Source: Aquanectria penicillioides
Taxonomy: Eukaryota > Ascomycota > Sordariomycetes > Hypocreales > Nectriaceae
Assembly: GCA_003415625.1 (NCBI GenBank)
Contig: PYIU01000011.1
Coordinates: forward strand, 1,439,001-1,503,000
Reading direction: 5' to 3'
DNA: 64,000 nt
Positions 1 to 11,477 of this stretch are shown in pieces. The number at the start of each line of letters is the position of its first letter. Position 1 is the stretch's first letter. The notes beneath the pieces are model-generated. The model saw nothing but the letters and a program-made list of their open reading frames with translations, had not been told where the DNA came from and searched no databases. The translations under genes and the position numbers were made by a program.

Positions 1-1
1 A

Positions 2-624
2 TTTGTTTTAATAGACCAGCCCCGCTCCCAGTTCCTCCAAATGGGCTTTCATTTCGCTCATCTATTAGCCTACTGCCAGTCACTTAAATCTTCACGCACG
101 GTGATGGGAATATTGGTACTCTTGGAAATGATTCGGTTGTCAACAACCATCATAAATCTTGCTATTGATACTGCAGACGACTGTACCCGCCACTTGACAG
201 ACCACATTTATCACGTGGTGACATTCTCTGCCCTCACACTTTGCAGACTGATTCACACCTGCCAACCAAGACTGCAGGCGGCAAATCATGATATTTTAGT
301 GCTTGATAATCTGGTCAAAGAGCTTATCAACTGGCTTAGATCTATCGGCTTGTCTTGCCACGTCGCACATTTGCTAATAAGCGAAATCGTGTCTGCCTAG
401 TTCAAGAAGCTCAGGCCGTCCCTTAGACCTACGACTGCTAATGTCACATATAACACCCTTGAGGAAAATCATGCTGGAGCAGCGATGACCCACGAGTCAA
501 TACCATCTCATATGACATTCTCTATCCAGATTTTATCGGGTCGGAATTGTTCAACATCAGTGCTGATACAACTTTATGGCCTGAGTGGGGTCAGATGTAT
601 TCTGATTCTGAGACCCCTGCTTGA
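2..624 (+). pseudogene. C-terminal relic of a Zn2Cys6 fungal regulator
   Basis: The reading frame is open from the window edge to a TAG at 398-400 and reads like the helical C-terminal half of a fungal Zn2Cys6 transcription factor (leucine-rich helices, ILVLLEMIRL, then VKELINWL). The same frame continues as coding-like sequence after the stop. The protein then resumes in another frame near 505-511, giving an acidic tail with YDILYPDFIGSE and LWPEWGQ that ends at TGA 622-624. Such Trp/Asp-rich tails are common at the end of these regulators. One nonsense codon plus one frameshift marks it as decayed. The DNA-binding domain would lie left of the window, so the target cannot be guessed. An intron explaining the shift cannot be fully excluded. 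Confidence 0.6.
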
Positions 625-1763
625 TAAACTAGGTTTCTCGACGGAATAAAGCAATATCTGCCAAGAGAGCAATAATTTCCACGCGGCTAAATATGACTGC
701 ATGCCCCAACCTGTCGATAGCAAGTTGGAAGTAACGCAGTCGCTTGCGAGAGCAGAAGATGGACTGCACAGGTTGAAACCTAAAGCATTCGAGACTTATC
801 TTGAATCCAAATACTTGATTTATGAGCTCGGTAGGGAACAATTATTTCTGTTGAGCAGGGATATGAGCGGTGTGCTGGCCGGCGAGATGACCGGCCAAAT
901 AACCGGGGGTTTTCGCACCCCCCATGCAGAATACCGAGGCAATCAAAAGTTTCATATGAGCTACCCCGCCAGGATTATTATTGTGCCTTTTCGGCAGTGA
1001 ATGTCGATAACCCGGCTAGGAACTCTAATTACCAATACAACGATCGGGAGGACCAATGAAACCATTGACGACCCTACAGCCAGGCTTCCTGTCTAGTTAT
1101 CCCTATTCCTTCATACCAATAGAAATCGTCAATAGGACCAATTTAAGTACTGGAGCATAGCCCTCATGGATTATCTCGGTATTGAAATTTTGACACTGAG
1201 GAGCAATTTGAAGCATTTGTCCGCCCCTAGGTGCACTGGATGACGTAGACGGCCATCATTTATCTACTGAGCCTGATCTAACTACCGCGAATTACTAGAA
1301 ACTCCATTAACTTAATCACGTACTGCATAAATTAGAGCAACTAGGATGGATTGCGAGATATCGGTAGACCCGTGGATCCAGGACGATTGCCGCCGGCCCC
1401 TGTGTCGTCGTACCCCGCACTCGACTGGAATCTACTATCATTCAGGCAACTTGCGCAAACGAGACTTTACCTTGTAGACGAGAATAGTCCAACTAAACTA
1501 CTTTAAGTAGTCGGAACCGCGCACCCTGCGCGCCCTTGTTTCGGTGGCTGCTGATAGCTACCGGAAGTTTGCCAATGGAGGAAGGTTTGGATAGTATCCA
1601 AACTTCCAATGCTTTATTTTGCCACCATGAGACTGTCGGCATTCAAAAGTCGGGAATTCCCAGATAGATTCTTCGTAACCTCCAAGGAGTTCCCATCTGA
1701 GTCGCCATTTATTGAATTTCTCTTGCTTGTCCCACTTGTCCCCTGGCAAGGCCACACATCGCT
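625..1763. other. Intergenic, no gene seen
   Basis: About 1.1 kb between the regulator relic and the MFS pseudogene. Only short open frames without recognisable motifs or splice structure occur on either strand. Confidence 0.5.
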
Positions 1764-3774
1764 ATGATGACACAACCCATCGGTGTCTCGCTAAATGGCT
1801 TCCGCATACCTCCGGGAACAATCCGCTTGTATACAGGTAAGAATATTGAACAATCAGTTTTAATCAGAAAGGGCCTATTCTAAAAGGGTATTGTAGAGGA
1901 CGGCGAACTCGAAGCAGCCAAACTTCAGTTGCAGCCAATACCAACAAGCGACCCAAACGATCCCCTGGTAATCCGAATATCCACCAAAATTTTTACGAAA
2001 TCAGACTGAATGTAGTCGTTCATAGAATTGGACTGTTATTCGGAAAGCTATGAATTTCATTCCTATCCTCATCATAACAGCTGTCATATTTACCCAGTTA
2101 AGTTGTTGATGAACCTGCGAAGACGCCGCAATTAACAATGGCTAGACTTTCGCTGCCCCCCATACTATGGCTCCTTTGGCTCACCGATCTGAACTGCTCA
2201 TATGATCAGTTGAACAACGCTGCTGCTGTCAGTCTGACTGGAATGGCTACCGGTTGCATTTTTGTCATCCCCTTTGCCATTAAGTATGGGCGCAGGCCGG
2301 TCTATTTGGTATCGCTTGCGGTTATGACTGCCATGGCAGCGTGGCAAAGCCGCATGACGAGCGTTAACGAGCTCTACATTTCAGCACTGATAACTGGCTT
2401 GGCTGCTGCTCCAAATGAGACGATTGTTCAAATGACAGTATGGTTACTACACTTGAGTTTCAAATATTCTTTGTTCATTAATGCCTTATTGATCTAGGTT
2501 GCGGATCTATTTTTCGTCCACCAAAGAGGCACCGCGAATGCTTGTTACATGGTCATGGTCATGATCGGGGTAAGTATTGGCTCCAAGAGCATAGCAGCTG
2601 GCACCTGACACTTTCCAGAGCTTCCTGAGCCCAATTGGAGCCGGTTATATGGCAGATGGCGGCAATTGGAGACAATGCTTCTGGGTCATTTTTGGCTTGG
2701 AGGCTGCGATGCTGGTGTACTTCCTGCTCGCATACGAAGAGAGCAAGTACATTATCCCCATCGAAGGTTTGACACAAGAAATCACTGATGTGACCGAAAA
2801 CGAGACGATTAAAAAGGACATCGATGCTAAAACTACCTCTGAACAAATACTTGCGCACCAGGCTGGCACGTCTTCCGCGAGCGACGGCATCGATCCCAGC
2901 ATCTCGCTTCTGCCGTGGCGAAAACGATTGCGATTCACCACAACAACCGACGAAAGTCTTTTAGAGTGTGCGTACACGCCATTAGTTGTCCTGTTCAGAT
3001 TTCCCACAGTCATGTACACTGCCTTGCAGTACGCCTTTTCACTCTGCTGGATCTCAGCGTTGGGGTCTCTTATCTCGATTGTGTACCCGTACCCGCCTTA
3101 CAACTTTACTACTGCTGGCATTGGTAATATGTCTATAGGCCCTTTCATTGGATGCATTGTCGGAGCCATCTATGGCGGTTTGCTTTCAGACAGGATCATT
3201 CTGTGGCTTGCTCGACGTAATCACGGCTACTATGAACCAGAAATGCGGTTGCATTTGCTTCATGTTCCAGCCTTGTTCCTAGGAGGGGGATCATCATGTT
3301 TGGACTGACCACGAGTAATGTGAGTACGATTAACCTTAAACTTGCGTTGCGGAAGAGTCTAACAAGACAGGGTATGCACTGGATTTATCCTAGCATCGGG
3401 GGTGCCTTTTTTGGATTTGGAGTTGGAAGCATCGGCGACATTGTTCTTACTGTACTGATTGATAGTTATAAGGCGGTATGTCAATCTGTTGTTTTTATGT
3501 TGAAGTCTCAACTAACCTAAAATTTCAGGTCACCGGCGAAGCTTTTGTGGCTGTGGCATTTCTTCGAAACCTTTTCAGCATCGCCATTTACTTCTCGCTT
3601 GTGCCTTGGATGAACGCCCAAGGTCTCAGGAATATGTGCATCGTCATGGGCATTTGGGCTTTCGCCGTGGCCTGTCTTCATGTTCCCTTGATTCACTATG
3701 GCAAGAGACTCCGAATCAAGACTGCGGCCATGTATCAAAAAATGGCCCAAGAGAGAGAGGACATTCGTATTTGA
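1764..3774 (+). pseudogene. HOL1-like MFS transporter (DHA1 type), broken
   Basis: The protein resembles fungal HOL1-like drug/polyamine:H+ antiporters. A leader exon (1764-1836) joined over a 60-nt intron to 1897-1967 ends in PTSDPNDPL, the usual entry to helix 1. Later exons give SYDQLNNAAAV, the loop motif YGRRPVY, EPEMRL, GMHWIYPSIGG and VTGEAFVAVAFLRN, all typical of the family. Introns with clean GT-AG ends lie at 2438-2497, 2570-2618, 3320-3370 and 3476-3528. Two defects break it. No frame is open through the helix-1 region between about 2098 and 2200. One base is also missing in the G run at 3285-3289, shifting the frame before IIMFGLTTSN. The substrate cannot be inferred. It sits next to the GH43 gene, convergent with it. 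Confidence 0.8.
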
Positions 3775-4077
3775 TTCATATTATTGCTCAGGCTTCAAGT
3801 AAAGCTTGAAAATAGTTGGATGGACTTGAAACTTGGTATGGCTGCAGTGGAAGGACAAGGTACTGGTCCAGGATTTGATCTGGCCATCAAGTAGGATTTT
3901 GTGAATGTTGTGTATTTCTTTATGCTGACTTTTATTCTTATCAATCTTTTGACAATGCAAAGTGTCAAGCTGCTCTGCCTATTTATTATTTGACCCAAAG
4001 CATGCCACATGAGGAATCGTAGTATCCTAGTATGACCATTTCGGCCTTCAATGTGACGGTCTGTACTAGGCAGTGGT

Positions 4078-5697
4078 TTAAGGATATTCATAGCGGTCTG
4101 TCTCATGTTTGACTGGTCGGTAAATGAAATAGTCAAATTTAGCGGGGTTTGCTCCACCATTAAGATCTGAACAAGCCATGCCGACAAATGCGCCGGTGAA
4201 ATTCCCATTTGCTCCGCGACCACCACAGCCTTCATCGGACAGTAACGAGGCATCATGAACAGGACCAAATTTCTTGAGTTCATTTTCACCATCAACTGCA
4301 TAGAAGAATTGAAGTTCAGGGCCACGGATAGACAAAGAAAGCCTGACCTTGGCCGAGCTAGGTAGCAGAAGCGGTTCAACCGAAGGCGTCGTAAGGCTGC
4401 CATAGGGGAATGATTCCTCTGAGCTCATGATAGCCAATTGACGCTGACCGTCTGAATCAGCGGTGATAATGAGGTAGAAAAAGCCGAATCGACTGTAGTA
4501 AGCTGTTAGACCAGCGAATTCCCGTGGGCTTGTAGGTGCGAAGTTAATCGTGGTTTCAGCGTCGTAGGAGAAGTGGGTTTGACGACGAGCCACGAGGGCT
4601 TGCTCAAACCAAGAACCAATCGCCTCGCGACCGAACAAGGTTAAGGTCTGGCCAGTTGAAAATATGCGGTCAGGGTCTGGAGTTCGTAACCATTGGAAAT
4701 CTTGGTGTAGGCCGGCTTCAAATGTGTAGCGCTTCTCCTCCCAGTATGTCTTCTCATCGGGCGTCCCAGGAACCTCAACATTCAGAGACGGCACCGGTCC
4801 ATTCTTGACATAAAGCCAGTCATTATCCCAGTATGCTTCTTGGATAGAAGTCTCGCGTCCAAGTACACTTCGGCGTTTCTCGGTCGTTGGACGGCTCATC
4901 AAATGGACAAGGTATGTCTTGCCCTCTGGGGTTTCGATGATGTCGCCGTGTCCTGCACGCTGCAGAGCTGCATTACTGGCATCCTTTGAGCTGAGAATTT
5001 GCCTTTGCGGATGCAACTCGTAGGGGCCCCATATGCTACGGGAACGGGCAAGAGTACAAGCGTGGTTATATGAAGTACCGCCCTCGGCAGTCAATAAATA
5101 ATACCACCCATTTCGCTTGTAGATATGGGGACCCTCGGTGATACCAAGCTCGGTCCCGTCAAATATCTTCTTTTGCGGCCCAATCAACTTCCCAGCTGCC
5201 GGGTCGAATTCCTGCAGCACAATGCCGCAAAAGTGAGGGGGATAACGATAATCGCGCAGTTGGTTGACGAACCACTTTCGGCCATCGTCATCATGGAATA
5301 GAGACGGGTCGATTCCAGAGGAATTGGCAAAGACCGGGTCCGAATACGGACCTTCAATGGTAGGAGCGCTTGTAATATAGTTGTATAAATCCCAGAACGT
5401 GCCCTCTTTTCTCTTGACGTCCGTATATACGAGCCAAAACCTCTCGCCGTCATGTGTAAGACAAGGAGCCCAGATTCCGCCGCTGTCGGGGTCGCCTCGC
5501 ATATCAAGCAGGCTCTTGCGATTTAACGGTCGGGTGACAAGTTGCCAATTTGCCAGATCTTTAGAGTGGTGAATCTGCACACCCGGAAACCATTCAAAGG
5601 TCGATGTCGCAATGTAATAGTCAGCCCCGACCCTGACGATGGAAGGGTCCGGATTAAATCCCGGGAGGATTGGATTGCGAACGAGCGGCATTGTCAC
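4078..5697 (-). CDS. GH43 beta-xylosidase/arabinofuranosidase, intracellular
   Basis: This 539-residue intronless protein matches the two-domain GH43 family (five-bladed propeller plus C-terminal beta-sandwich, about 535 residues in bacterial and fungal xylosidases). The expected catalytic carboxylates are visible: base Asp17 in FNPDPSI, pKa-modulating Asp130 in SSGIDPSLF and acid Glu189 in GITEGPHIY. There is no signal peptide, so it probably hydrolyses xylo-oligosaccharides inside the cell after uptake. The C-terminal part (about 330-539) carries the sandwich domain, with FAGLTAYYSRFGFFYL. The reading frame is undamaged, unlike several neighbours. Exact specificity (xylose versus arabinose) is not resolvable from sequence. 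The start is the first ATG of the frame, with MPLVRNPILPGFNPDPS directly following. Confidence 0.93.
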   Translation of the reverse strand: MTMPLVRNPILPGFNPDPSIVRVGADYYIATSTFEWFPGVQIHHSKDLANWQLVTRPLNRKSLLDMRGDPDSGGIWAPCLTHDGERFWLVYTDVKRKEGTFWDLYNYITSAPTIEGPYSDPVFANSSGIDPSLFHDDDGRKWFVNQLRDYRYPPHFCGIVLQEFDPAAGKLIGPQKKIFDGTELGITEGPHIYKRNGWYYLLTAEGGTSYNHACTLARSRSIWGPYELHPQRQILSSKDASNAALQRAGHGDIIETPEGKTYLVHLMSRPTTEKRRSVLGRETSIQEAYWDNDWLYVKNGPVPSLNVEVPGTPDEKTYWEEKRYTFEAGLHQDFQWLRTPDPDRIFSTGQTLTLFGREAIGSWFEQALVARRQTHFSYDAETTINFAPTSPREFAGLTAYYSRFGFFYLIITADSDGQRQLAIMSSEESFPYGSLTTPSVEPLLLPSSAKVRLSLSIRGPELQFFYAVDGENELKKFGPVHDASLLSDEGCGGRGANGNFTGAFVGMACSDLNGGANPAKFDYFIYRPVKHETDRYEYP

Positions 5698-7063
5698 GGT
5701 TGAACTGACCCGCTCAAATGTTCAGCATATAGATACTGCGAGCGAGTAGCTTCTTGGAAGCCGCGCATGGGCATGGCATAAGTTTTATTGCCGAGTTCTG
5801 ACCCAGTGCACACGTAGGTTGCATGAAACGATGCTCAATTGATACGTCATTGTCAGCTGGTAACAAATCTGCTTGGTCGCTGCGAGATCCATTTAACCAA
5901 CAAAACAGTCCATCGCGAAAGAGGGGCTTTGGAAGCCGTTACATTGACAACAGAGCAAATAATGGACTCATAGCAAATCACCTTTCCAGAACTGTACCGC
6001 ATTTGCGACTGTCTGGTTTCCAGCGGCGGGGTTAGCTGCATCTGATCAGTATTGTGACCCAGAACTAAATGCATTAGTGCAACATCCTCGCGGAGTATCG
6101 CCCATGGCGTCAAGTGGAGAGACCCTTCGGGGAGCGTCGCTTTTTCACGGATGCTTTATACCGTAGCTCAATCCTCCAATTTGATCACGTCGAGAGGAAC
6201 AAGATTGAAGGTCGGAATGAAAGCCGCCACAATTCCGTCCAATGACCAAAGTTACGACCGAGTATGAAATGAGACATTCCTGCGCTGCATTGGCCTTTCT
6301 TCCCATTTTCCTCCTCTCTCGGAAGAAATTTCTCAAGCGCGCACACACTAGTAAATAGAGAACACAGCGGGAGCTTGTCGAATCAAGCGCAAATGCACCA
6401 GTGCTAAATTGAATTCCTGCTGCGATGGCCGGTGGTTTCCCTTCATTCCCAACAACGACAAGATCAGTCAATGATCATTCGAGTTACTGACATATGGGGA
6501 AATTCCTAAATTTGATTGGGTTGCGAAATCAAATTTGGCGGCACTGTGAACCATTCCGGAACCTAACTGGCGGCGCCTCCGATTGCACACGGCGAGTCGC
6601 TTTGCAACTGGAAATCCAGAGCGAACTGTGAAATGAACCATGATTATTGCTCTGTAGCAGCCCATACCCTCTTTCATGCACCCGCAGGATCAGACCTGTG
6701 GCACCATGAAGCGTAATTCTGTTTCATTTGCATTCAGAGAGATGCCATTAAGCAAATTGCGCATTCCGTCGGATGATTGTAGGCTCTAGATTCGGATGCG
6801 ACGTAACTGTTTCCCGTGCAAATATACTTTAGCTGGCTGGCGTCATGGGCCGAATCGCGTATTCGTGGCTGGCGATTTCTCAACCTTTGACATTTCCCGA
6901 GAAAAGATCTCTGTAGCACCTTAAAAAATGACGCAAACAAGCAACAAAAACCACCGACAGTGTTACGCCTAAGATTTCCTTATAAATACTCATCCCGTTA
7001 CCACGTCAGTAGCTAACTCTGGACTTCGTTTTCTGCAGGGCTATCGAATTTTCCACCATCAAA
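5698..7063. other. Intergenic, divergent promoter region of GH43 and CVNH genes
   Basis: About 1.35 kb between two divergent genes. Short open frames here have no recognisable motif. The right end holds the TATA-like box of the CVNH gene. I saw no perfect GGCTAA-type xylanase-regulator site near the GH43 start. Confidence 0.5.
6981..6988 (+). promoter_or_regulatory. TATA-like box of the CVNH gene
   Basis: The sequence TATAAATA lies 76 bases upstream of the CVNH start codon, a usual distance for a fungal core promoter with a short leader. Confidence 0.5.
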
Positions 7064-7402
7064 ATGCCTCTCTCTGAATCCTGTGACATCATCAACGTTT
7101 TGCCAGATGGAGTCGTCCTGGCAAGACGTCCCTCAACGGATGATCCTAGTCTCTACACGTTCTCCCTAAACGACGTTCTCGGCAATAACAACGGTAAATT
7201 CAGCTGGGGTGGTAAAGATTTCACAAAATCGGCAAGGGATATTTATCTCAGGGATGACAAGGTCCTCGTGGCAAACTTGCTCCGACCAGATCATAGTTGG
7301 ACCCGGGCAGAGTTCAAGGTTGATGAAATCCTGACATTCAAGGATGGCGGCATCGAAGATATCAAGCACGGCCCGAAGGTATGCATGAACGGCGGCCTCT
7401 AG
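7064..7402 (+). CDS. Cyanovirin-N homology (CVNH) lectin
   Basis: This 112-residue single-exon protein shows both halves of the CVNH fold. The first repeat begins at SCDIINVLPDGVVLA. The central signature is LGNNNGKFSWGGKDFTKSAR, and the second repeat runs through LVANLLRPDHSWTRAEFKVDE. CVNH proteins are small carbohydrate-binding domains (mannose-type glycans in characterised members), found as single-domain proteins in many ascomycetes. There is no signal peptide, so it is probably cytosolic or released by another route. Only one early Cys and one late Cys are present, so the paired disulfides of the cyanobacterial founder are missing, as is common in fungal members. The C-terminal tail after the domain (GPKVCMNGGL) is short and not conserved. 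Confidence 0.85.
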   Translation: MPLSESCDIINVLPDGVVLARRPSTDDPSLYTFSLNDVLGNNNGKFSWGGKDFTKSARDIYLRDDKVLVANLLRPDHSWTRAEFKVDEILTFKDGGIEDIKHGPKVCMNGGL

Positions 7403-7968
7403 ATATGGCATCAAACCGAGAACTAACTGGATTGTTTAGCCATGGCACCCGCGATCAGGATCGGTGTCAAAATAGACACCGAATTGCATTATAAATATCC
7501 TGTGGAGTCTTGCGCTCAAGGTCAACACTAGAAACTAGCTACGTGAATAAAACCTCAAATGAATGACCGTCGATGATTTACGAAGCAGTATGTGACATGA
7601 CATCTCTGATACAGAAAATAAAAAGCCCGAGCCAGCCACTGACCTCCATCCACTTGCAAACCACCATCATCGTAAATACTTCAGATCGGGAAAGTAGCAT
7701 CATTTTCATGACCAGGGTGCTCTGAATGCATGTGGAGAAGCAGTAGCTTCTTCGTTTAAGCCATTGATGGGTGTTGCAATTATCTTCATGGGCTTATTTA
7801 CAGGCTGATGGGTTCAAGTTAATGTAGTCTATTTTTTGACTTCCAGACGCGTGGGACGAACGTGGTACCACCCCCCTGTAGCGTAAATATTGCAAGACCG
7901 ATAATATTCTCCCATTTTTTGCGATTTGACGCACCTTGATCTGTAAATTTCCTTTCTATTGGAACAGA
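7403..7968. other. Intergenic, no gene seen
   Basis: About 570 bp between the CVNH gene and the flavocytochrome b2 pseudogene. No coding pattern was recognised on either strand. Confidence 0.5.
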
Positions 7969-9425
7969 ATGTCAAAGGCTATTTCACTCAACGAGATCTC
8001 ACAGCACAAAACGGCCGACGATCTTTGGATGAGCGATGCCACGTCGGAGTGATTGAACTAACTAATGGGGTTAAGCATGAAGAGAACGTAACCTTGGAAA
8101 CTATAGCTGCAAATGATACCAATGGACATGCACCAGAAAATAGTGACGATGCTTCAACTGAAGTCAAGATCACAACACCTACGCCCGTCAAGCCTATGCA
8201 ATCTAAGTAGTCTAACCCTAAGCCTCTATTGATGAGCCTCATTAACCTTTATGACTTCGAACACGCAACTTACAAGACGCTCTCTAAGAAGTCTTGGGCA
8301 TACATTAGCTTAGTTTCCAAGGATTGCATCACTAGAGACGCAAACACGGCCTTTTTGGGGTGAATATGGTTCCGACCTAGTGTGATGCGCAACGTTTCAG
8401 TCATCAATACGAAGACTCCATTAGTTGGATGCGAATTGGACTGTCCCATCTATATCACCCCCATGGGAGGGCTCAAAAGCGCTGGAGTACAAAGAGTATT
8501 GGCCTTAGTCAAAGGTGCTTCGGAAGCTGGTGTTATCCAGTGCATCGCCACGCCATGTGCCTATCCCCGTCAAGAAATCATAGAAGTCACACCAAAGGAC
8601 GCCGTTTTTCAGCTCTACGCACTCAAGGATCGTGTAAGATGCGAGATGCTTGTCAAAATGATCGCGCAGTCAGATAAGATTTAGGCAATCTTTGTAACGG
8701 CTGATTCCCCCGTCATCTCAAAGAGAGAAGAGGATGAACGGGCTAAGCCAGAGAATTTGATCGCTACTCATACCGAAGGCCAGCCAACGCTGAAGAAGGA
8801 TTGGAAGGGTGCGCGGGCAGCCCTGCTTTATTGACCCTGCGCTCAATTGGGAATATATTGCCCGGCTGCGGACTCTTAGAAGCCTCCCTATCATCGTCAA
8901 AAGCATCCAGCGTTGGGAAGATGCAAAATTAGCCATGGAATATGGGTGCCAGGGTGTGGTGCTGAGCAACCACGGAGGCAGAGCAGCGGACAATGCGCAA
9001 CCGTCGATACTCCTCTTATTGGAACTGCATATGAACTGTCCAGAAGTTTTTCAGTCAATGGAAATACTAATCGACGGTGAATTTGGAAGAGGGTTGGATG
9101 TTGTCAAGGCAATCTGTCTCGGCGCATCAGCAGTAGGCATCGGCAGGCCACTATTCTACGCCATCGATTACGGCACAGATGGCATGACACATGCATTAAA
9201 TAGTGAGTGTTATTCTTAGTGCTGACAGAGATCCCAGTCTGAACTGAGATCTTCCTAGTTCTCGAGGATGAAATAGAAACAGCCATGCGTCTTTGCGGCA
9301 TTGTGGACCTTATGAAGGATGCCCATCCAGACTACCTCAATACTTCGGAGCTTGATCCATATGTGATCAAGGGTGGGCATCTGTACGCTCGAAAGACACG
9401 TAAATGGAAAGCCATATTGGAGTAG
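7969..9425 (+). pseudogene. Flavocytochrome b2-type L-lactate dehydrogenase pseudogene
   Basis: The ATG at 7969 starts MSKAISLNEISQHKTADDLW, the first strand of the cytochrome b5 domain. It stops at once, and the heme-binding part (HPGG region) is absent. The sequence resumes in another frame as a linker and then the FMN-dependent alpha-hydroxyacid dehydrogenase barrel: SLINLYDFEHATYKTLSKKSW, then PIYITPMG, VTADSPVISKREEDER, VVLSNHGGRAAD and LGASAVGIGRPLFYA. The tail ILEDEIETAMRLCG follows after a probable intron near 9204-9258. In-frame stops lie at 8208-8210, about 8361 and 8682-8684, with a frameshift or deletion near 8800. The family oxidises L-lactate in the mitochondrial intermembrane space. 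This copy cannot make a functional enzyme. Confidence 0.88.
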
Positions 9426-9993
9426 TATGGTGCAGTAGTGGCAGAATATTGAAGTGCATAAGATGGAAAACACCTGACATTTGTGGAATGATACGATCGG
9501 CGATTGCTGTTTGCGGCATCAGGGCGATTTATCCGGGCATAATTCTTACAACCAGAGTAGCATAGACCTTTTAATATTGTTTGCAAAACAATTCTCCCTA
9601 TGGCTTCACGCGCGCAATTCATTCGATGCTTGTCTCCTTGAGCGGGGTACCATCTAGCCAAGTGGAACTGGGTCAAAGGATCATTGAGGCTGGGCAAGGT
9701 GGATTTGAAATCAGATCTCGGATACTACGGCCGGATCTACTAGACGTGAGGGGTATTACACTGCTGATACTCATGCTGATTTGCCTGTATATCTCATGTT
9801 CATCAATGATTTCCAGGACGAGAGTAATGAATATTTGAATGCAATTTATTTTCATTTTAAGCGGCAGTGAATGTGCACAATCTGGTGGTGAAGACGGGGA
9901 TGGATCTTGGATGAAAACGATCACAGGTGCATACCACATCGAAGGCGACAGCGTCAAAATGTTTGCATCGTTCCCTTTGATTTCTCAAGCACT
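9426..9993. other. Intergenic, no gene seen
   Basis: About 570 bp between the lactate dehydrogenase pseudogene and the 3' end of the isochorismatase-fold gene. Nothing recognisable was seen. Confidence 0.5.
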
Positions 9994-10867
9994 CTACGCC
10001 TTTGCCGACGAGATCCATTGCTCGACTGTACAAACGTGGTCGACAATGAGAGGCCAGATCAGATTGGTCGCTGCGTCCTTGGCTTCAGTGCTGAACCCGG
10101 CAGTTCCATCAGTCCTATGTCGTCCGTTAGCTAGGGTAATCAGTCACATTTGACTACACTTACAACAAGGTAGTGTGATAGCCTCTATTTTCGAAGTATT
10201 TGGTCAGCTCGGCCCTTTGATAGGGGTGCAGCAGACTTACAGTTCTCGTGCGTATCGAGCTGTCGACTCAAGGCATGTGTTTGCGACCATGCCGGCCATT
10301 ACAAGGTGCGTTATCTCGCGTTGGTGCAGCTGATAATCCAGATCGGTGTTGGCAAATCCACTATCGCAGTTGTATTCTGATATTAGCCGCCGACTCGGCA
10401 TCCATCCGATGCACAAATGGGCCATGGATGCGGCAGACGATTTGCCGTGCCCCTGTATTTTAAACTGCTATTGCAACTGGGTAGACTTACCTGCTGTTCC
10501 AATGTTTGCTGACAACAACATCACCATTTCCCAGAACGTCCGGCTGGAGGCCTTCGAGTATCTCAGCGCCCCAGCTGCCCGCCTCAAAGGCCTTCATCTG
10601 TCCAATTCTTGTGGTTGAGCTGTTCATGTGCTGCCACTTCATGTAGTTGCCTTCCTTCCAGTTTTGGTGCAGGGCGTAGTAAATGGGTATTCCCATCTCC
10701 CGAGCCGCCGTTACGAGTCGCTTTAGGTGGTTTACGGTGTCTGTGGATGTGAGCGACTCGCTCACCCTGGCATATAATTTGCCGTTGGGGTGGATAAAGT
10801 CATTGTAGGGGTCAACCAACACAATCGCGGTTTTAGCGTGGGGGAAGGTGGGAGCCGAGGTAGCCAT
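9994..10867 (-). CDS. Isochorismatase-fold cysteine hydrolase
   Basis: Four exons (10491-10867, 10241-10360, 10164-10184, 9994-10114) splice cleanly into a 212-residue protein. The cysteine-hydrolase triad is visible: Asp19 in VLVDPYNDF, Lys121 in VVVSKHW and Cys155 in GMVANTCLESTARYARE. The C-terminal GYHTTLLTDGTAGFSTEAKD and PLIVDHVCTVEQWIS complete the fold. The third exon is only 21 nt. Family members hydrolyse isochorismate, nicotinamide, N-carbamoylsarcosine or other amides, and the substrate here is unknown. It lacks a signal peptide and is probably cytosolic. It is divergent from the flavin oxidoreductase gene at 11478, with about 610 bp between their starts. All phases agree with no indels needed. 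Confidence 0.88.
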
Positions 10868-11477
10868 GATGGGTTGACAAACGAGGAAAATTCTTGTGCA
10901 AGTGATATCAAGATGCCAGGTCTTTGCGCGATATAAATTGAGTTTTATTGCTGCTGGCCTCTATTCGTTTGTCATCAACTCTATACGTTGTTCTTGCGGC
11001 CTATGGTAAGCTCGATTCTGCAATTATATAATAACCCCGACTCTGTGTAACCCACGTGAAAGGACATGACTTGGCGTACATGCTGAAGCGCCATTATCTC
11101 CATGGATCGATTAATCCCAGTCGAGGCGGAGGTATCACCTTCTCCACCCAATACCCAGACAATCTACCGGCCAACTCAATCCATCGCCCCCATGGAGGAT
11201 CACGGTATAGTGGCTCGTTCTAGCCCCTGTCTCTCAGTTGGGGGTACGACTGTTGGGTCGACACGATGTGTGGCTTCGTCGCTAATAGATCGGCTTTGGG
11301 CTCCGTTTGAACGAAAATAGTAAGTTTTCGAGCCTTTTGGGCCCTATGGGATCTTGGCTCTATCGTAGCGAATGGTACATACATAAAGGGCTGCTCGCCG
11401 ACCGGGAACTCTCGCTTCACTGTACACACAGTCCAAAGTATTCACCCTCTCCTGGCAAATACTCTTCAATTTCAATC
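10868..11477. promoter_or_regulatory. Shared intergenic region of two divergent enzyme genes
   Basis: This 610-bp stretch separates the start codons of the isochorismatase-fold hydrolase (-) and the OYE-like reductase (+), so it must hold both promoters. A TATAAAT string lies near 10932. No specific regulator site was identified. Confidence 0.45.

Noticed and set aside
5853..6940. Minus-strand frames between GH43 and CVNH genes
   Set aside because: Low-complexity and motif-free; most consistent with chance frames in a promoter region.
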